A stretch of 64,000 bases of DNA from Pseudovirgaria hyperparasitica (GCF_010093815.1 NW_022985549.1:2381494-2445493); one strand, 5' to 3'. Positions 47,895 to 59,259 are shown, counted from the stretch's first letter. Notes: generated from the letters alone by a model not told the origin. Made by a program: numbers and translations.

Positions 47895-48776
47895 TCAGAC
47901 TGGCGACTGTGACCGTGGGCTTGACTGTGGTCTTGACCGTGGTCTTGACTGTGACCGTGACCGTGACCGTGACCCTGACGAAGACGGTGATCTCGATCCC
48001 ACGGCTCCAGACCCGACGCTCCGCAAAGACCTGTCGTCGTCGTCGTCGTCGTCCATCGCATCCACCTCGCCCTGCAACGGACTCACATACGCCTCAAGCA
48101 AATCCATATCCTCCAGCTGCGAGCGCACCGGCATCTTCCACAGACTCGTCGCAAACATCCGATCCTTGCTCAGCATCTCATCCACCAGCTGGTCGACGTA
48201 CGTGAGACTGAACCCGTTGCGCGTCCGCCGCCGGATCTTGCGCGGGTCCGCGAGCAGCGCGCCGAGCGTGTTGTAGATGTCCACGGGCTCCCAGGTCAGG
48301 CGGATGTAGAAGGCCGCCAGCACGCGGAGGTACTTGAAGTGGCCTTTGCGGCGCGCCGTTTGGGTTGCGCTCTTTCCTGCGTCGTTTTCTTCTTCTTCTT
48401 TCTCTTCTCTCGCTGTATCATCATCCCCATCCCCACCATCCCCTTCATCCTCCGCATCTCCCTCAGCGAAATTCAAAAACTCAAGCACAATCTCCCGCGG
48501 CGGCATAATCTGCAGCATCTTGAACGCCAAGCACAGGAACGGCGTCGGCCGGCCCTGATCCCCGTATGTGCCGCCTACGCAGTCCAGTTCGACGGCGCGG
48601 TCGCAGAGCGTGGCGGCGTTGAGCCCGAAACATTGCTCTTTCCAGTAGAAGCTTTCGGTTATGCGGTCGCGCACGGCTTTTTCGATGAGGTGGGCGGGGT
48701 TGGCGCCGCGGATGAGGGCGCCGGTGTAGCCGCGCGTGTCGAGGAGGGCGGTTGCGTCGGGGCGGTGGGGGGGCAT
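47895..48776 (-). CDS. prp38: pre-mRNA-splicing factor Prp38
   Basis: Tri-snRNP component needed for spliceosome activation. Single exon of 293 residues, start ATG at 48776 (MPPHRPDATALLDTRGYTG). The frame is open further upstream but has no ATG. The Prp38 domain covers about residues 12-215: NPAHLIEKAVRDRITESFYW, FGLNAATLCDRAVELDCVGG, TPFLCLAFKMLQIMP, FKYLRVLAAFYIRLTWEPVD and RTRNGFSLTYVDQLVDEML. An acidic insert (DEGDGGDGDDD) splits the domain. The end is Asp-rich, then an RS-like tail (SRSRSRSQSRPRSRP) known from Prp38 of animals and filamentous fungi. Confidence 0.95.
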   Translation of the reverse strand: MPPHRPDATALLDTRGYTGALIRGANPAHLIEKAVRDRITESFYWKEQCFGLNAATLCDRAVELDCVGGTYGDQGRPTPFLCLAFKMLQIMPPREIVLEFLNFAEGDAEDEGDGGDGDDDTAREEKEEEENDAGKSATQTARRKGHFKYLRVLAAFYIRLTWEPVDIYNTLGALLADPRKIRRRTRNGFSLTYVDQLVDEMLSKDRMFATSLWKMPVRSQLEDMDLLEAYVSPLQGEVDAMDDDDDDDRSLRSVGSGAVGSRSPSSSGSRSRSRSQSRPRSRPQSSPRSQSPV

Positions 48777-49396
48777 TTTTGGGGGTTTTGGGGGTGAGAT
48801 GGTTTGGGGGTGGTGAGAGGGTGAGAGGGTGAGGTTATGAGGTTGTGGTTGTGGTGATGGGTGGTGATGGGGGGTACGCGGTCGTGCTTGGAGATTCGCA
48901 TGCTTGCGTGTATGCTTCAATCAGCCACGCTGGGTGGCCCTGTTTGTTTTTATTCTATATCCATCGCTTACCTACGTAGGACAAGGACCCTCCTACTTGT
49001 ATTTACGACCATCGAGAGCATGTCCTGATACATCTTCAATACAAATCAACCAGTCCCCAATCTACACCCTGTCAGACATATATGTAGCACAATAATCTCG
49101 GCCCACACTATCCTGATCCACCGAGCCTTGGCCGCGCACGACGGAGAATCTTCTTCTCTTGTTTTTCTGCGCCTTCTGTCCTTCTAATTCATTATAGAGA
49201 ATACAGAAAGTACATGAAAAGGAAACATTCCGCTGCGAATAGCGAGATCCACGTACCGCTATTTTTAGGGTCTGCTATCTGCTATCTGATATCTGGATAT
49301 CTGGACATCCGGGACCGGCATTGACGAGAAGATAGATCATGGTACGATCATACTGCCATGCTTTTGATTTTCTTGTTACGAAGTGTCCTGTAGCTC
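48777..49396. promoter_or_regulatory. divergent promoter region prp38 / iah1
   Basis: Head-to-head genes with a 620-base gap. A short imperfect direct repeat of TATCTG-type words lies near 49272-49305. No site was identified with confidence. Confidence 0.4.
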
Positions 49397-50492
49397 ATGA
49401 GTGATGACCAGGCCGCGCTATACGACCAATTCATCTTGTTCGGCGACTCGCTCACGCAGCAGGGCTGGTCGCAGGAGCGTGGATTCGCGTTTTTGGCGCA
49501 GCTTGGTGATGGTAGGGACGCTTTTTTCTTGGAGATTTGTGGATGTGGATGTGCTGATTCATGGCAGATTATGTCCGGCGCTTGGATGTGGTGAATAGAG
49601 GGTTTAGGTCAGTCGTTGGTGCTGGCCTTGAGTATCTGCGATATGAATCTCATTGTTGACATGTGTATCAGTGGCTACAACACCACCCAAGCCCTCGCCA
49701 TCCTCCCCAGAATCATCCCACACCCAAACCACGCAAAGGTCAAACTCCTCGTACGTCTTATACACATATCCCTTTCCCCCCCCCCCCTTCTACTTCCCTC
49801 CCAAGCACTCCCTCTCTCACTCACTCACTCACTCACTCACTCACTCCCTCCCTCACTCACTCCCTCCCTCACTCACTCCCTCCCTCACTCACTCACTCAC
49901 TCACTCACTCACTCACTCACTCACTCACTCACACCCCTCCGTCCCAAAGACAATCTTCTTCGGCGCAAACGACGCCTCCCTCCCGCACGCCTCCAACAAC
50001 CAACACGTCCCCCTGCAAACCTACACCGCAAACCTCAGATCCATCCTCACCCACCCCTCCATCACCGCCCACGCCCCCCACATAATCCTCATCACCCCAC
50101 CGCCCATCAACGAACACCCCATGGCCCACGACCCCGGCGTCGCAGGCCCCGCCCGTCGCGCCGCGTGCACGAAGGCATACGCCGATGCCGTCATCACTCT
50201 AGGTCTGGAGATGCGGGTTGCGGTGCTTGATTTGTGGGGTGCGGTTATGGCGAGGGTGGGGTGGGATGCTGGTGGTGGTGTTGGTGGGGGTGAGGTGGTG
50301 CTGCCGGGGAGTTTGGAGAGGGCTAGAGAGCCGGTGCTGGATGGGTTGCTGCATGATGGGTTGCATTTCTCGCCGGAGGGGTATCGGGTTCTGTATGAGG
50401 AGCTTGTGGGTTTGATTGCGGAGAGATGGCCGGAGTTGAGGCCTGAGGCGCTGCCGTTTGTGTTGCCTGGGTGGACGGAGTTTCGGGTTTGA
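49397..50492 (+). CDS. iah1: isoamyl acetate-hydrolysing esterase (SGNH hydrolase)
   Basis: GDSL/SGNH esterase cleaving small acetate esters. Exons: 49397..49511, 49568..49607, 49672..49750 and 49950..50492, 777 bases, 258 residues, all joins in phase. Block I is FILFGDSLTQQGW, block II GFSGYNTTQALAIL, block III LTIFFGANDASLPHA and block V DGLLHDGLHFSPEGY, with the Asp-His pair. ITPPPINEHPM is typical of Iah1. Intron 3 (199 bases) is filled by a CTCA microsatellite. It diverges from prp38. Confidence 0.94.
49815..49932. repeat. (CTCA)n microsatellite within iah1 intron 3
   Basis: More than 20 CTCA units interrupted by CCTC units, entirely inside the intron between 49751 and 49949. Confidence 0.95.
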
Positions 50493-50730
50493 GGTTGGTG
50501 GATTGGTGCGGATTAGATTGGTGGGGTAAGGGGGGGTTTATAAGGGGCAGGTATGAATGATGTTTGCGCTATGGTTATATGGTGGGAAAGCAAGGCATGT
50601 CATGAATGTGTCTCACAGTCTCAGACTTGCATTCTCTCATTCCTCTCGTCATCTTACAGCGTCGCAGCACACTCATCCATCACGTCACCAGGACAAAGAG
50701 AAAATCACATCCTCGACGTATGTCCCAAAT

Positions 50731-50760
50731 ATCCCATCCCATCCCATCCCATCCCATCCA
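50731..50760. repeat. (CATCC)n microsatellite
   Basis: Five to six CATCC units in tandem. Confidence 0.9.
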
Positions 50761-50894
50761 CACACAAAGACCATAAATCCCTACACTCTCCGTCCAAGCC
50801 CCTAAAACCCCCCCCAAAAGCCTACCTCTCCCCAGCCAAACCTCTCCAAAAACGAAGAAAAAAAAACCGCACAGATTTTCATGAAGACGAAAAA

Positions 50895-51012
50895 CAAAAA
50901 GGCTCAAGTCCGGGAATCGAACCTACGCCTCCGCGCCCCCTGCAGATATTTGATGATCAATTTGATCTTGCTTCGGTGGTGATTCTTAACCATTGAACCA
51001 TCGCACCGGGTT
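50895..51012 (-). pseudogene. tRNA-like sequence with intact Pol III boxes but unmatched stem
   Basis: On the minus strand a perfect A box (TGGTTCAATGG, 51000-50990) and a perfect B box (GGTTCGATTCC, 50923-50913) lie at the spacing of an intron-containing tRNA, followed by a T run. The seven bases before the A box (GGTGCGA) do not pair with those after the T arm (ACTTGAG), and the T stem is also poor. No anticodon stem could be built. Read as a tRNA relic or a tRNA-derived Pol III unit; not a normal tRNA. Confidence 0.4.
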
Positions 51013-51448
51013 ATGTCTCTTGGATGTTAATCTTTATTATATATGATGATGTTGGTTGGGGTGTGGGAAGGGAAGTGGTGGGAAGAAAGAAAGGGGGGGG
51101 GAGCGGCGGAAAACAGTGTTGTGGCGCTTGCAGTTGAACAGTGTTGTGGCGTGGGCAGGCAGGTGAACAAGCGGAACGGAACGGAATCTGGGAGATGCTG
51201 TTCTGCTGTTTTAGCTGTGTGCTGTTGTTCACCGTGGCGGGCACGTGGGTTGGATTTTTCAGTGTGAACGAAGGACTAGTGATTGCTTTGTTTTTTTTTG
51301 GCGGACTGGTAGGCTGGAGTCTTTGTCTCTTTTCCTTTCATATTGACGACTGGATTGGAAGGAATGTACGCTTTCATCTATCTATCATGTACGCTTCTGT
51401 TGGAATTATGATTTGGGTGCAGGACGAGGCATGGTTCGACATGGACCG

Positions 51449-51498
51449 CAGCACCACAGCACCACAGCACCACAGCACCACAGCACCACAGCATCACA
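51449..51498. repeat. 8-bp tandem repeat (CAGCACCA)n
   Basis: About six near-perfect copies. Confidence 0.9.
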
Positions 51499-51710
51499 GT
51501 CGCGTCCATGTCTGCTGGACACAAGACTACAAAGTGCAAATAGGCGAAAGGAACACACGGAAGCTCAGAGCACAAAACACCGAGGCCTGGACTAAGCTCA
51601 ACTTTCAAAACAGCATGATTTCCACGTCATATAGGTGGCTATCAAAGAATGTTGGGCCTCAAATACCTCAATCATCTCATCACACGCCAGTCTCAACCCA
51701 CCAGTCATCT

Positions 51711-53423
51711 CTAAAGATGCACCTTATGGCGCTGACTAACATGTTTTCTGCACTTTGGACACTGTCTCGGCCCATCTCTCCGCCTGACAAACGTGTTGTC
51801 GCCAGATCCATTCAGCGGCACCACTACGTCCGCACACCATTGACACATTATCATGTGCCCGCAGGGAATCAACACTACCGATGCTTTCTGCACATAGCAG
51901 ACATTGCATGCGATTGAGACGTTCATTTCCTCGTCTGACAGCGGCTCTGGACGGGCGGGATTGTCGAGCGTTTGAGACAGCTGCGAAGCCACAGGTGCCG
52001 GGTTATGAAAGTCACCTGTAAGATATGGGGGTCCATGTGCGAGTGGTCGTGTGTGCGCACGGTCGAAGATCGAGTCGTACGTCGGGGGGTCTGCCGGTGG
52101 GCTAACAATTCCTGGTGTCTGGCGGTAAAAGTCTGGATATGCATTTCGGTAAACGTTGTTGTTTGTGATATCGAGCATTCGTCTATGCCGAGGTGGGAAG
52201 TTCCACCTGTTATCGCGCTCGAAGTACTCGCTATTGTTTGAGTCAACCAAGAGAAGATCCGCGAGGTGGGATCCGAGATTATTTCTGGAAGGTTGCGTTG
52301 CGCTCCCAGGTGCCGACACAGATGCCTCTTGTCGCGTGAGCTGCTCAGCGTGCATACGGTCTTGGTCCAGCTGTCGCTGATGTCGCTCTGCATTAGCGAA
52401 CATCTGGGTGATTGGGCTTGTGTAGTCGTCTCTTTGAACGTCTTCGCGCGAGCCAAATACAGCCGCTTGGCGCCCTCGTCGACGTTGCCTGTTCGTTTCT
52501 CGTGCAGCACTCTGAGCAGTGTCAAACTCGTAAAAGTCTGGTGAGCCGTTCCGGCGCGATGGCGGCACATTCTCAGACTGGTTTAATGATGCGAAGTTGT
52601 CTCGTGCCGCTGCGGTCGCAGGCTGCGCCACTCCTCCATTCCAGGTCATTCCATCTGCCTGTACCGTCCTCTGCAACCTCGTATTGCCTTGTTGTATCGG
52701 TGGCCGAGCCGTGTAGCCATAGTGTTCCCTATAGCGCCGATTTCGCGCACCCAACTGTGTTGAGTTGTTAACGTTGGCACGTCTGGCTCGAGGCTGAGTG
52801 AGTTGAGTGATGTCTAAGTGTCCAACATTTGCTCGAGCTTGACTAGGTGAGGGCATTTCTGAGTCCCCATCATTCATGAGGCCGTCGAGTGCATCGTCAA
52901 GCGAGACGTGAGGTGGCATAGTGTCTGTAGGCCCTTCTTCTGGTAGATTTACTGGTACGACCTCTTGAAGTAATGAGAGTGACTCGGTGCCAAACTTCGT
53001 GATGAGTTCGTTAACAGTCGATGGAGGTATCTGAGGAAGTATTCCGGGAGACACGAGGCCCCAATCTTGTATGTCTATAGCGATAGTGTGTGTCGAGCCC
53101 GAGCTCGTCGGTATTGTGATAGATCCTTTATGAAATATGAACCATTTCTCAAGAAAGTCGGCTTGATCGGGTCTTTCGGGTACGCGAGATTGAGGAGGCT
53201 CGATTCCGGCAGCAGCAACTCTGTTCTTCCAGTACTCTACGACGGTCAGAAGGAGCTCTCGACAGACAGAATAAGTGCCGTTGATGGTCAGTCACTTGCC
53301 TGCACAAAACCAACAGTACTTGTCCCATCGTGTGCCTCGTTGTACGAATCCTATGCCGTCCATATACACTGAGTACGTCATCGAGTGTGCCCGAACATCT
53401 TGACATGCACAGCATATCGGCAT
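51711..53423 (-). CDS. RING-finger protein (likely E3 ubiquitin ligase)
   Basis: Exons on the minus strand: 53423-53300 and 53257-51711, 1671 bases, 556 residues. The C-terminal RING (about 493-548) has CNVCYVQKASVVLIPCGHMI, then CQWCADVV and CPKCRKHVSQRHKVHL, the C3HC4 pattern with a long loop between the fifth and seventh ligands. The N-terminus (MPICCACQDVRAHSM, then YCWFCAELLLTVVEYWKNR) adds two further Cys pairs. The middle is polar and unstructured. The exon 1 to 2 join works in frame only with a GC donor (GCAAGT) and gives a 42-base GC-AG intron. The alternative GT two bases on puts exon 2 out of frame. The substrate is unknown. Confidence 0.82.
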
Positions 53424-54384
53424 TGCAGTCAATCGACATGATGTAGGTAGCTTATGAGGGCAATGGCTGTCCAGGCGAGGAACATTAGCCGTCAGAGTAC
53501 CCCTAGAGATGGTTAGTAAATGGACGCTAGGCGAAGCGTATGACATACATGTTGTTGGTCTTTTGGAGGAGGCCTCTAATGTACTTTCACTCTGGCTTCT
53601 TCGATATCACAGGAATGTGGAGGAGCAGGTTGTTGCCCTCACAAAGCTTCAGGCAACAACGAGAGCCTGGACAATGCGACGGACATATCGGGTTTTAGCT
53701 TAGGCAACAAGGCAACAAGGCACAAAATGAGCCTTAGCAGGCACGTCATGAAACAATGTTGAGCCTCAAGCACGTTTCAATGGCCCCTATTGCAGGGAGC
53801 CTCCTGCTAGGATACCTTGGTGGAAATGACTGCTACTACTTGTTCAGCTCGGTATGATGTATAACGCTTTTCTACGTCCGTCAACTGCTTCTTGATCCCG
53901 ATCATGAAACGGTTTGCTGTTTCCAGGGCAAGGTTTGCTTATAATTCCCGCAGCTGTTTGCTATATGGTCGATGCCATTAGCTGCACGTTGGGTCGATCT
54001 TCAGTTTTTATATGTTACCAAGATTAAGGACCCCCTTCTAGCTGAATGTTTGTTTGTGCCTTCGCTATCTGATGCATGAAATCATTCCAGCAAGTTCAGT
54101 TATGGAAGCATGCCACTTCATTGGTACGGCAGCCATGTGTATTAAGTAATGATCTGCTCTGTGATGAATATCTTTAGGGGCTTAGTCGTTGCTTCAAATC
54201 AAGGCCGTTGCTATTACACTCGTGAGCAAGCTGCATACGCCGCTTGACTCCTATAGGACAATTCGACATATGTCAAAGTCAACTTCGGCACTAGCCCGCC
54301 GACATCTCCCAGCAGCGATCCCATCGAATGACATATCTTCATCGGACAAACACTCCATCGTTTCCCAACGCGGCCAGGTTTGCC
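53424..54384. other. gene-poor sequence, nothing recognised
   Basis: No signature in either strand. This is the left edge of the orphan-rich block. Confidence 0.4.
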
Positions 54385-54654
54385 ATGGATCACGAAAGAT
54401 GGACCCTGTCCGGTCTCTGGCAGCCTTGGCTACCTCTATCAGCCAAGTTCAACGGCAGACAATACTGGGGAACCCTTGTTCTAGGTGAGCAAGCAGGGCG
54501 CTGCATTATTGAGACTCGCACTACCGAGCACGTTCTAATTTTTCCTGCGTTTTTGCCTCCTTCGAAGGCAACCAACACTATATTTCAAACCGCGGTGAGC
54601 CTTCTCGACATACTTCTAGAAATCAGGTGCTGCCCTTTACAGCTGCATGGCTAG
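54385..54654 (+). CDS. possible orphan protein of 89 residues
   Basis: The ATG sits in a good context (TTTGCCATGG). It reads MDHERWTLSGLWQPWLPLSA, then FNGRQYWGTLVLGEQAG and LIFPAFLPPSKATNTIF. Trp-rich, no signal peptide, no family that I know. A GTGAGC inside the frame could be a splice donor. Chance is not excluded. Confidence 0.25.
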   Translation: MDHERWTLSGLWQPWLPLSAKFNGRQYWGTLVLGEQAGRCIIETRTTEHVLIFPAFLPPSKATNTIFQTAVSLLDILLEIRCCPLQLHG

Positions 54655-57600
54655 TTCTCGTCGTCCGTCGAGACAGGCGATGGCATTTATGGCCCCCACG
54701 ACCGTGCTCACCAACAGAGGATATGCCTGGCGCGAGATGCTAACGTGGAATTGATCCAATAGGCCGCTTACTGACTGCTCAGCTTCGTCTGCAGGTCAAC
54801 CAACATATGTAAATCGTTTTGATGTTTTGGATCCTTACGACTGACTACCGGACGTGTGCTGTTCGAGAGCCCATACACAATCATCACGAGCCTTCGTTCA
54901 TGGCATACCGCGCAAAATGAAGGGCATCTTGCAAACGCGATCGGTTAGTTGGGTCAGATTTGCAGCGCTCTTCACCTTTAGTCAAGGCATAGCTCTCGCA
55001 AAATAAAGTACAGTATAGCGCGACCAGCGTGTGCGGTATGCCTCACGCATAGGAGGAGGGCTTGCACTTACTCGAATCGCAATAGAGTGAGAATTACCCA
55101 CTCTTATTTCTTCAATCACCACTTTCTTGTAGAGCTTCAGTCCCACGCGTTGCCAACCAGGCCATACGGGATCGAGCAGAACTGGTGTGTAGCACACACA
55201 TCTCAGACTGATCGAGCGTATCGAAGACCGCTATCATTCGTCAGCTGTACAATGGACGGACCATCCATAGGACAGCTGCTCGTACTGGGAACGAAAATCA
55301 TCAGGTTGATCACCGCAGCCTGTCTATGTCGGATATCAAGCGAGCAATGGCCTAGCAGCTGCATTTGTCATGGATGCATCACTTACTGGGAAATCGGAGT
55401 GCTTCTCACTAGGCTACCGCCTCCTCGACTTTGGTGGTATTCCTCCAAGCCATGTGCCAACTCCGCGTCAGAATTTGAAGTGCCTGGCGTGACGAGATCC
55501 TAGAAGTCATCGCCACTTCTGCACGCACCCTGGTGGACCTGCCCACCTGGACATGCGGCCGGCTTTATCATGGGAGACGGGTGAGGATATAGAGAGATCC
55601 ATGGAGACGCCGCCGTCACAATAATGGTCAAGGTACTGTCTGCAATGGATGTGGATTGATACCAGAATGCTCGGGCACCTTGCGCACAATATCCTTCGCA
55701 GATTCCTTGCGGACCCACACGGCAGCCCGACGTATGGCCAATCAATGCTCGACATGCACTCGTTTCAGGTTTGAGAATCTCGAGCCGCTCCGCTCCCTCA
55801 ATGCGATCGTGATGATACCTGGAATGGTGCATAATGCGCCGTTTACCGAGTGGTTGAATAAAGCTGCGGTAGACATGCCAGGAGCGGCTCTCCGGCAGAC
55901 CTTAGTCCTCTTCAGTCCTCGGCCCTATCTGTTGATCCACCAGTCCATCCACGACAACGATTGGTTCCTTGGTCAACAGTACGGCAGTTTCCCAAGCGTT
56001 TTCATTCTAGATACTGCCAGCATGACTCGTGCTATCAGTAGGAAGAAATAGCAGGTTCAACTTAACATTCATCCATCACCAGACTTCACCATATACAATC
56101 GGATATGAGCCGACAGCCTAGATTAGGACTATACATTTAGTCACCCCAAAAGACCGGATTAAGCTTATAATTTATACTAAGGGATTACCGTTACTTGTAT
56201 TAGATTGAGATTATATCGTATTAGCAATCCCCCAATAATACAGATTAGGCTTGTGTCCTCTATTAGAATCTTGGCCCAGATTGAGCTTGAGGGGAAGGGG
56301 GGGTTAGAGGGAGCTGGAGGGGAAGGGGGGTTTGGGGGGGTACCCTGTCATCTTTCTTAGCTTATGATGCGTCGCACCGCAAGCGCCCCTTTTCCGACTT
56401 CTGACAACTGAGCCACATGGATGAACAACATACTATACAAAAACCAGACCACGGCGTCGCAATGTCCTTGGAATCCATTGTGGACATGTGTTTGCTGTAC
56501 ACCGCCAGACAAATCGGATCTGGAGGAAGGCGCACAGCATCCTAGTCCAAATCTGCTTGTCAAACGCTTCGGTAGCTAACGGGTGTCGCGTTCAGAATGC
56601 ACATCATTTCTTTTTCGGGTGGACCTTTATATGAAGTGGATATGGATAACGCTGTGCGCACTCTTGAGGTGGCTGTACAATCCCACTTCCCAGCCCATTT
56701 CCCCGCTTGAATGGGGATAGCTTGGGATAGCTGGCACCAGATTGATATTCCAAATATACGAAGGCTCACACTACGTGTTTGAAGTCAGCAGTAGATCTGC
56801 GTCAGTTTGTGGGCCTTCCCAGATGGATCCTCGAAGCGACTGAGGTACAACTCCTTTGTTACTGCAAATCGTCTTTCATAGGATAATGTCAGCTACGTGG
56901 CGACTGATTGCGGCTGTGGGGCGCCCCATGAGCGGTGTATTCATATGCAGCAGTCCGAAAGAAGCACGTAGTGACTTCAATTCTCTGTACAGTGAACCAT
57001 TCTTTCGTATCTTCTGTCGGTTTGTGACGATTGGACGGACAGGATATCGGGGCAGATGCCAGGACCCGGACTGATAAAACCATGAGACTAAATGGAGCCA
57101 TGGTGAAAACAGTCTTACACCATAGCTTACTTCTAGGATCGTACTGCTTAGAAGCCGCTGCTTAGGAGTGCGTATTACTATCTCTACTGTCGAGTTGACC
57201 TCAGACGCTTGAGTCAATTGTTGGCACACAGCTAGAAGCGCATACATCCAGAAGCTCTAGAGCGCTGTCCGGACGCAACTCCGCTGCTATATTGAACATA
57301 TATGGGCAGTTACAACCTAACATGGTGGTACGGCAGTTCACAATGTACTAGTGAGCCTACTAGCCTCCAATCGCTTGCCCTGGTTGCCATCAAGGAAGAC
57401 TAAAATGTTATCATAGTGGAACCACGAGACTAAAGGTGCTTTGGTGGTCACCAGCAGCGAAGTATTCAAAATTTGACCGTGCGTCAAAGAGTGTTGAGTT
57501 GTGTGCCGCCACAAGAGGGTTTTCCAGGCGACTTTCACCCCCTTATCTTCGAATGCCAACCAGGACAACTTTTCCCCTTGAGCTATCCCAAAGTGTACTG

Positions 57601-58340
57601 AGATCATGGTGGATATTGATGAGCAGCTCATCAAGCCTAGGATATAGAATTTCTGAGCTGCTCATCAATATTCACCATGATCTCCGTACACCCGATCTGT
57701 CGATAGGGTAAGCGCAGGCTTTCGCACTGGCCCAGGGTTCGCGCTGACAGCCGATCATAATGGCCCACCCCGGTAGCGCCACCATGTGCAATTTCCGCTT
57801 GTTGTCTTGATGGGATCTGCAGGTACCCTGGTCGACAACTTTTACCGCAGTATTTTGTAGCAGATCCATGCCCTAAGCCTCAATTCTGCATATCTGATGC
57901 TTCTGTGGGTACAGCAAGCCCCTTTAATTGGCGCAGGTTACGGCACCAATGCGGAGGCAAACACGCGAATTTCGAGAAACGTGGACCAAGATTTTCTAGT
58001 CAGTGACGGGTGAGTTGACAGTCAATGGCATTTACTTTTATTTAGCCCAAATCGACCAACAATGCATGTGGACCATGGAGTGCTACATCCGAGGATTCGC
58101 AAGGGAGGCTTAGAGCAGTGGCTATGAGACGAAGCGGCTCGTATGTAGGTTATGTTGTGAACTGTTGCTGGAATAATAACCGTGTCGTCCGCATCTATAA
58201 GTGGAATCATCGCTTTGACTTGAGATATCGACACAAGACTCCCCACCAACTGATCCCAAATTTTGATTCTGAGAGAGCACACACAGCTCTGGAGCTTCAA
58301 GGCCTATCTGCACACTTCCAAGAATTTCTTGCCCTTCGAT
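54655..58340. other. gene-poor stretch with AT-rich patch and foldback
   Basis: No supported gene in 3.7 kb. An AT-rich patch (about 56130-56250) is followed by a G-rich run (56289-56341), which looks like old mutated repeat DNA, but no family can be named. A 36-base foldback lies at 57595-57689. Confidence 0.4.
57595..57689. repeat. inverted repeat, 36-bp arms
   Basis: The left arm 57595-57630 and right arm 57654-57689 are reverse complements with two mismatches, around a 23-base loop. The arm core reads GAGATCATGGTG then ATATTGATGAGCAGCTCA. Confidence 0.9.
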
Positions 58341-58568
58341 ATGGTCGTCTTTTCCAAGTCTAACAATGCCGTCACCGAAGGAACATTTCCGTAAGTTTCT
58401 TCAGCACATAGTATAAAGGGCAACACCTAAGGCCATCACTGATATATACGATCTGAATACAGTCACATATTAGCCCCTGATACAGTCAAGATATCTGCCA
58501 ATGACTCTCAAGAGGGCTCATCTGACATGCCTGAGCACCCATTCGATACCGAAAAAAGTGCTTCATGA
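58341..58568 (+). CDS. possible small two-exon orphan protein (51 residues)
   Basis: Proposed join 58341..58390 and 58463..58568. The donor is GTAAGT, the acceptor AATACAG, the intron 72 bases, and 156 bases in total are in frame. It reads MVVFSKSNNAVTEGTFPHIL and ends MPEHPFDTEKSAS. Acidic, no family. The splice signals are good, but the model is fitted by eye. Confidence 0.3.
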
Positions 58569-58731
58569 TAGGGCACTGTGTGCGAGCTCAGGACAGGGGT
58601 ACAGGATTCTTGTACACCCTCAACATTGACGGACCAATCACCACATGTTGTACACGATGTCATTCCATGGGGGCCAGAACTAGCTGTGTGCTTTATTCAT
58701 CTCGGTTGTAGTATTCTTTGGATATGTAATT

Positions 58732-58818
58732 GCTTCGTTCTGATATCATCGTCCACGTGTTCCGGCAGGAAACTGCAATAGCTTCGTTCTGATATCATCG
58801 TCCATGTGTTCTGGCAGG
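58732..58818. repeat. 38-bp direct duplication
   Basis: Copies at 58732-58769 and 58781-58818 differ at two sites, both C in the first and T in the second, each followed by G. Confidence 0.9.
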
Positions 58819-58916
58819 GAGTTCAATCTATCACTTACATGATAACTCTGTCGTTCCTTACATTCCAGTTAGGAACATACACCAATCATTCCTTTCTCCT
58901 GTTTCGGCTCTAATGC

Positions 58917-59259
58917 ATGCTCGAGGGCATCGATTGGAGCTCCATAGAGACGAAACATCCTTTTTCTCCTGACCCGGTCACACAAAGTAAGGCCCTGGAA
59001 ATCTTCATGGGTACCGGAGCAGGGTCCGTCGAGTCATATGGACAAATCAGCCTTGCAGTCGCGGGTTATCCATCGCAGCATCCGGTTCCTCCACCAGGGT
59101 GAGTTTGACTCACCTCGCAATCCTTGCATTATCCGGACGTTTAGAATTGTGAATCTTGTTCCCCCCGTGTGGCCCGTGCCGCCCGGTACATCGCTTCCTG
59201 CATATGCATATGAATCTTCCCCCAACCCAATCTGGATGTTTGGCCCTGGTGAATCTTGA
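58917..59259 (+). CDS. possible two-exon orphan protein (98 residues)
   Basis: Proposed join 58917..59098 and 59145..59259, intron GTGAGT...TTTAG of 46 bases, 297 bases in frame. It reads MLEGIDWSSIETKHPFSPDP, then GYPSQHPVPPPG joined to IVNLVPPVWPVPPGTSLPAY and ending MFGPGES. Pro-rich, no family. It could be an exon pair of a longer gene, since a GT follows the last Pro codon. Confidence 0.33.

Larger units (their letters stand above)
50493..51710. other. intergenic with tRNA-like relic and microsatellites
   Basis: Holds a CATCC repeat (50731-50760), the tRNA-like sequence below and an 8-bp CAGCACCA tandem (51449-51498). A 258-codon plus-strand frame from 51141 runs into the 3' end of the RING gene on the other strand. 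It has hydrophobic parts but no ATG at its start and no signature. Confidence 0.45.

Noticed and set aside
51141-51917. 258-codon plus-strand frame with hydrophobic parts
   Set aside because: No ATG at its start, includes the CAGCACCA microsatellite and runs antisense through the RING domain exon; likely chance.
56130-56341. Possible old transposon or repeat relic (AT-rich then G-rich)
   Set aside because: Composition suggests mutated repeat DNA, but there are no ends, target duplications or coding remains to name a family.
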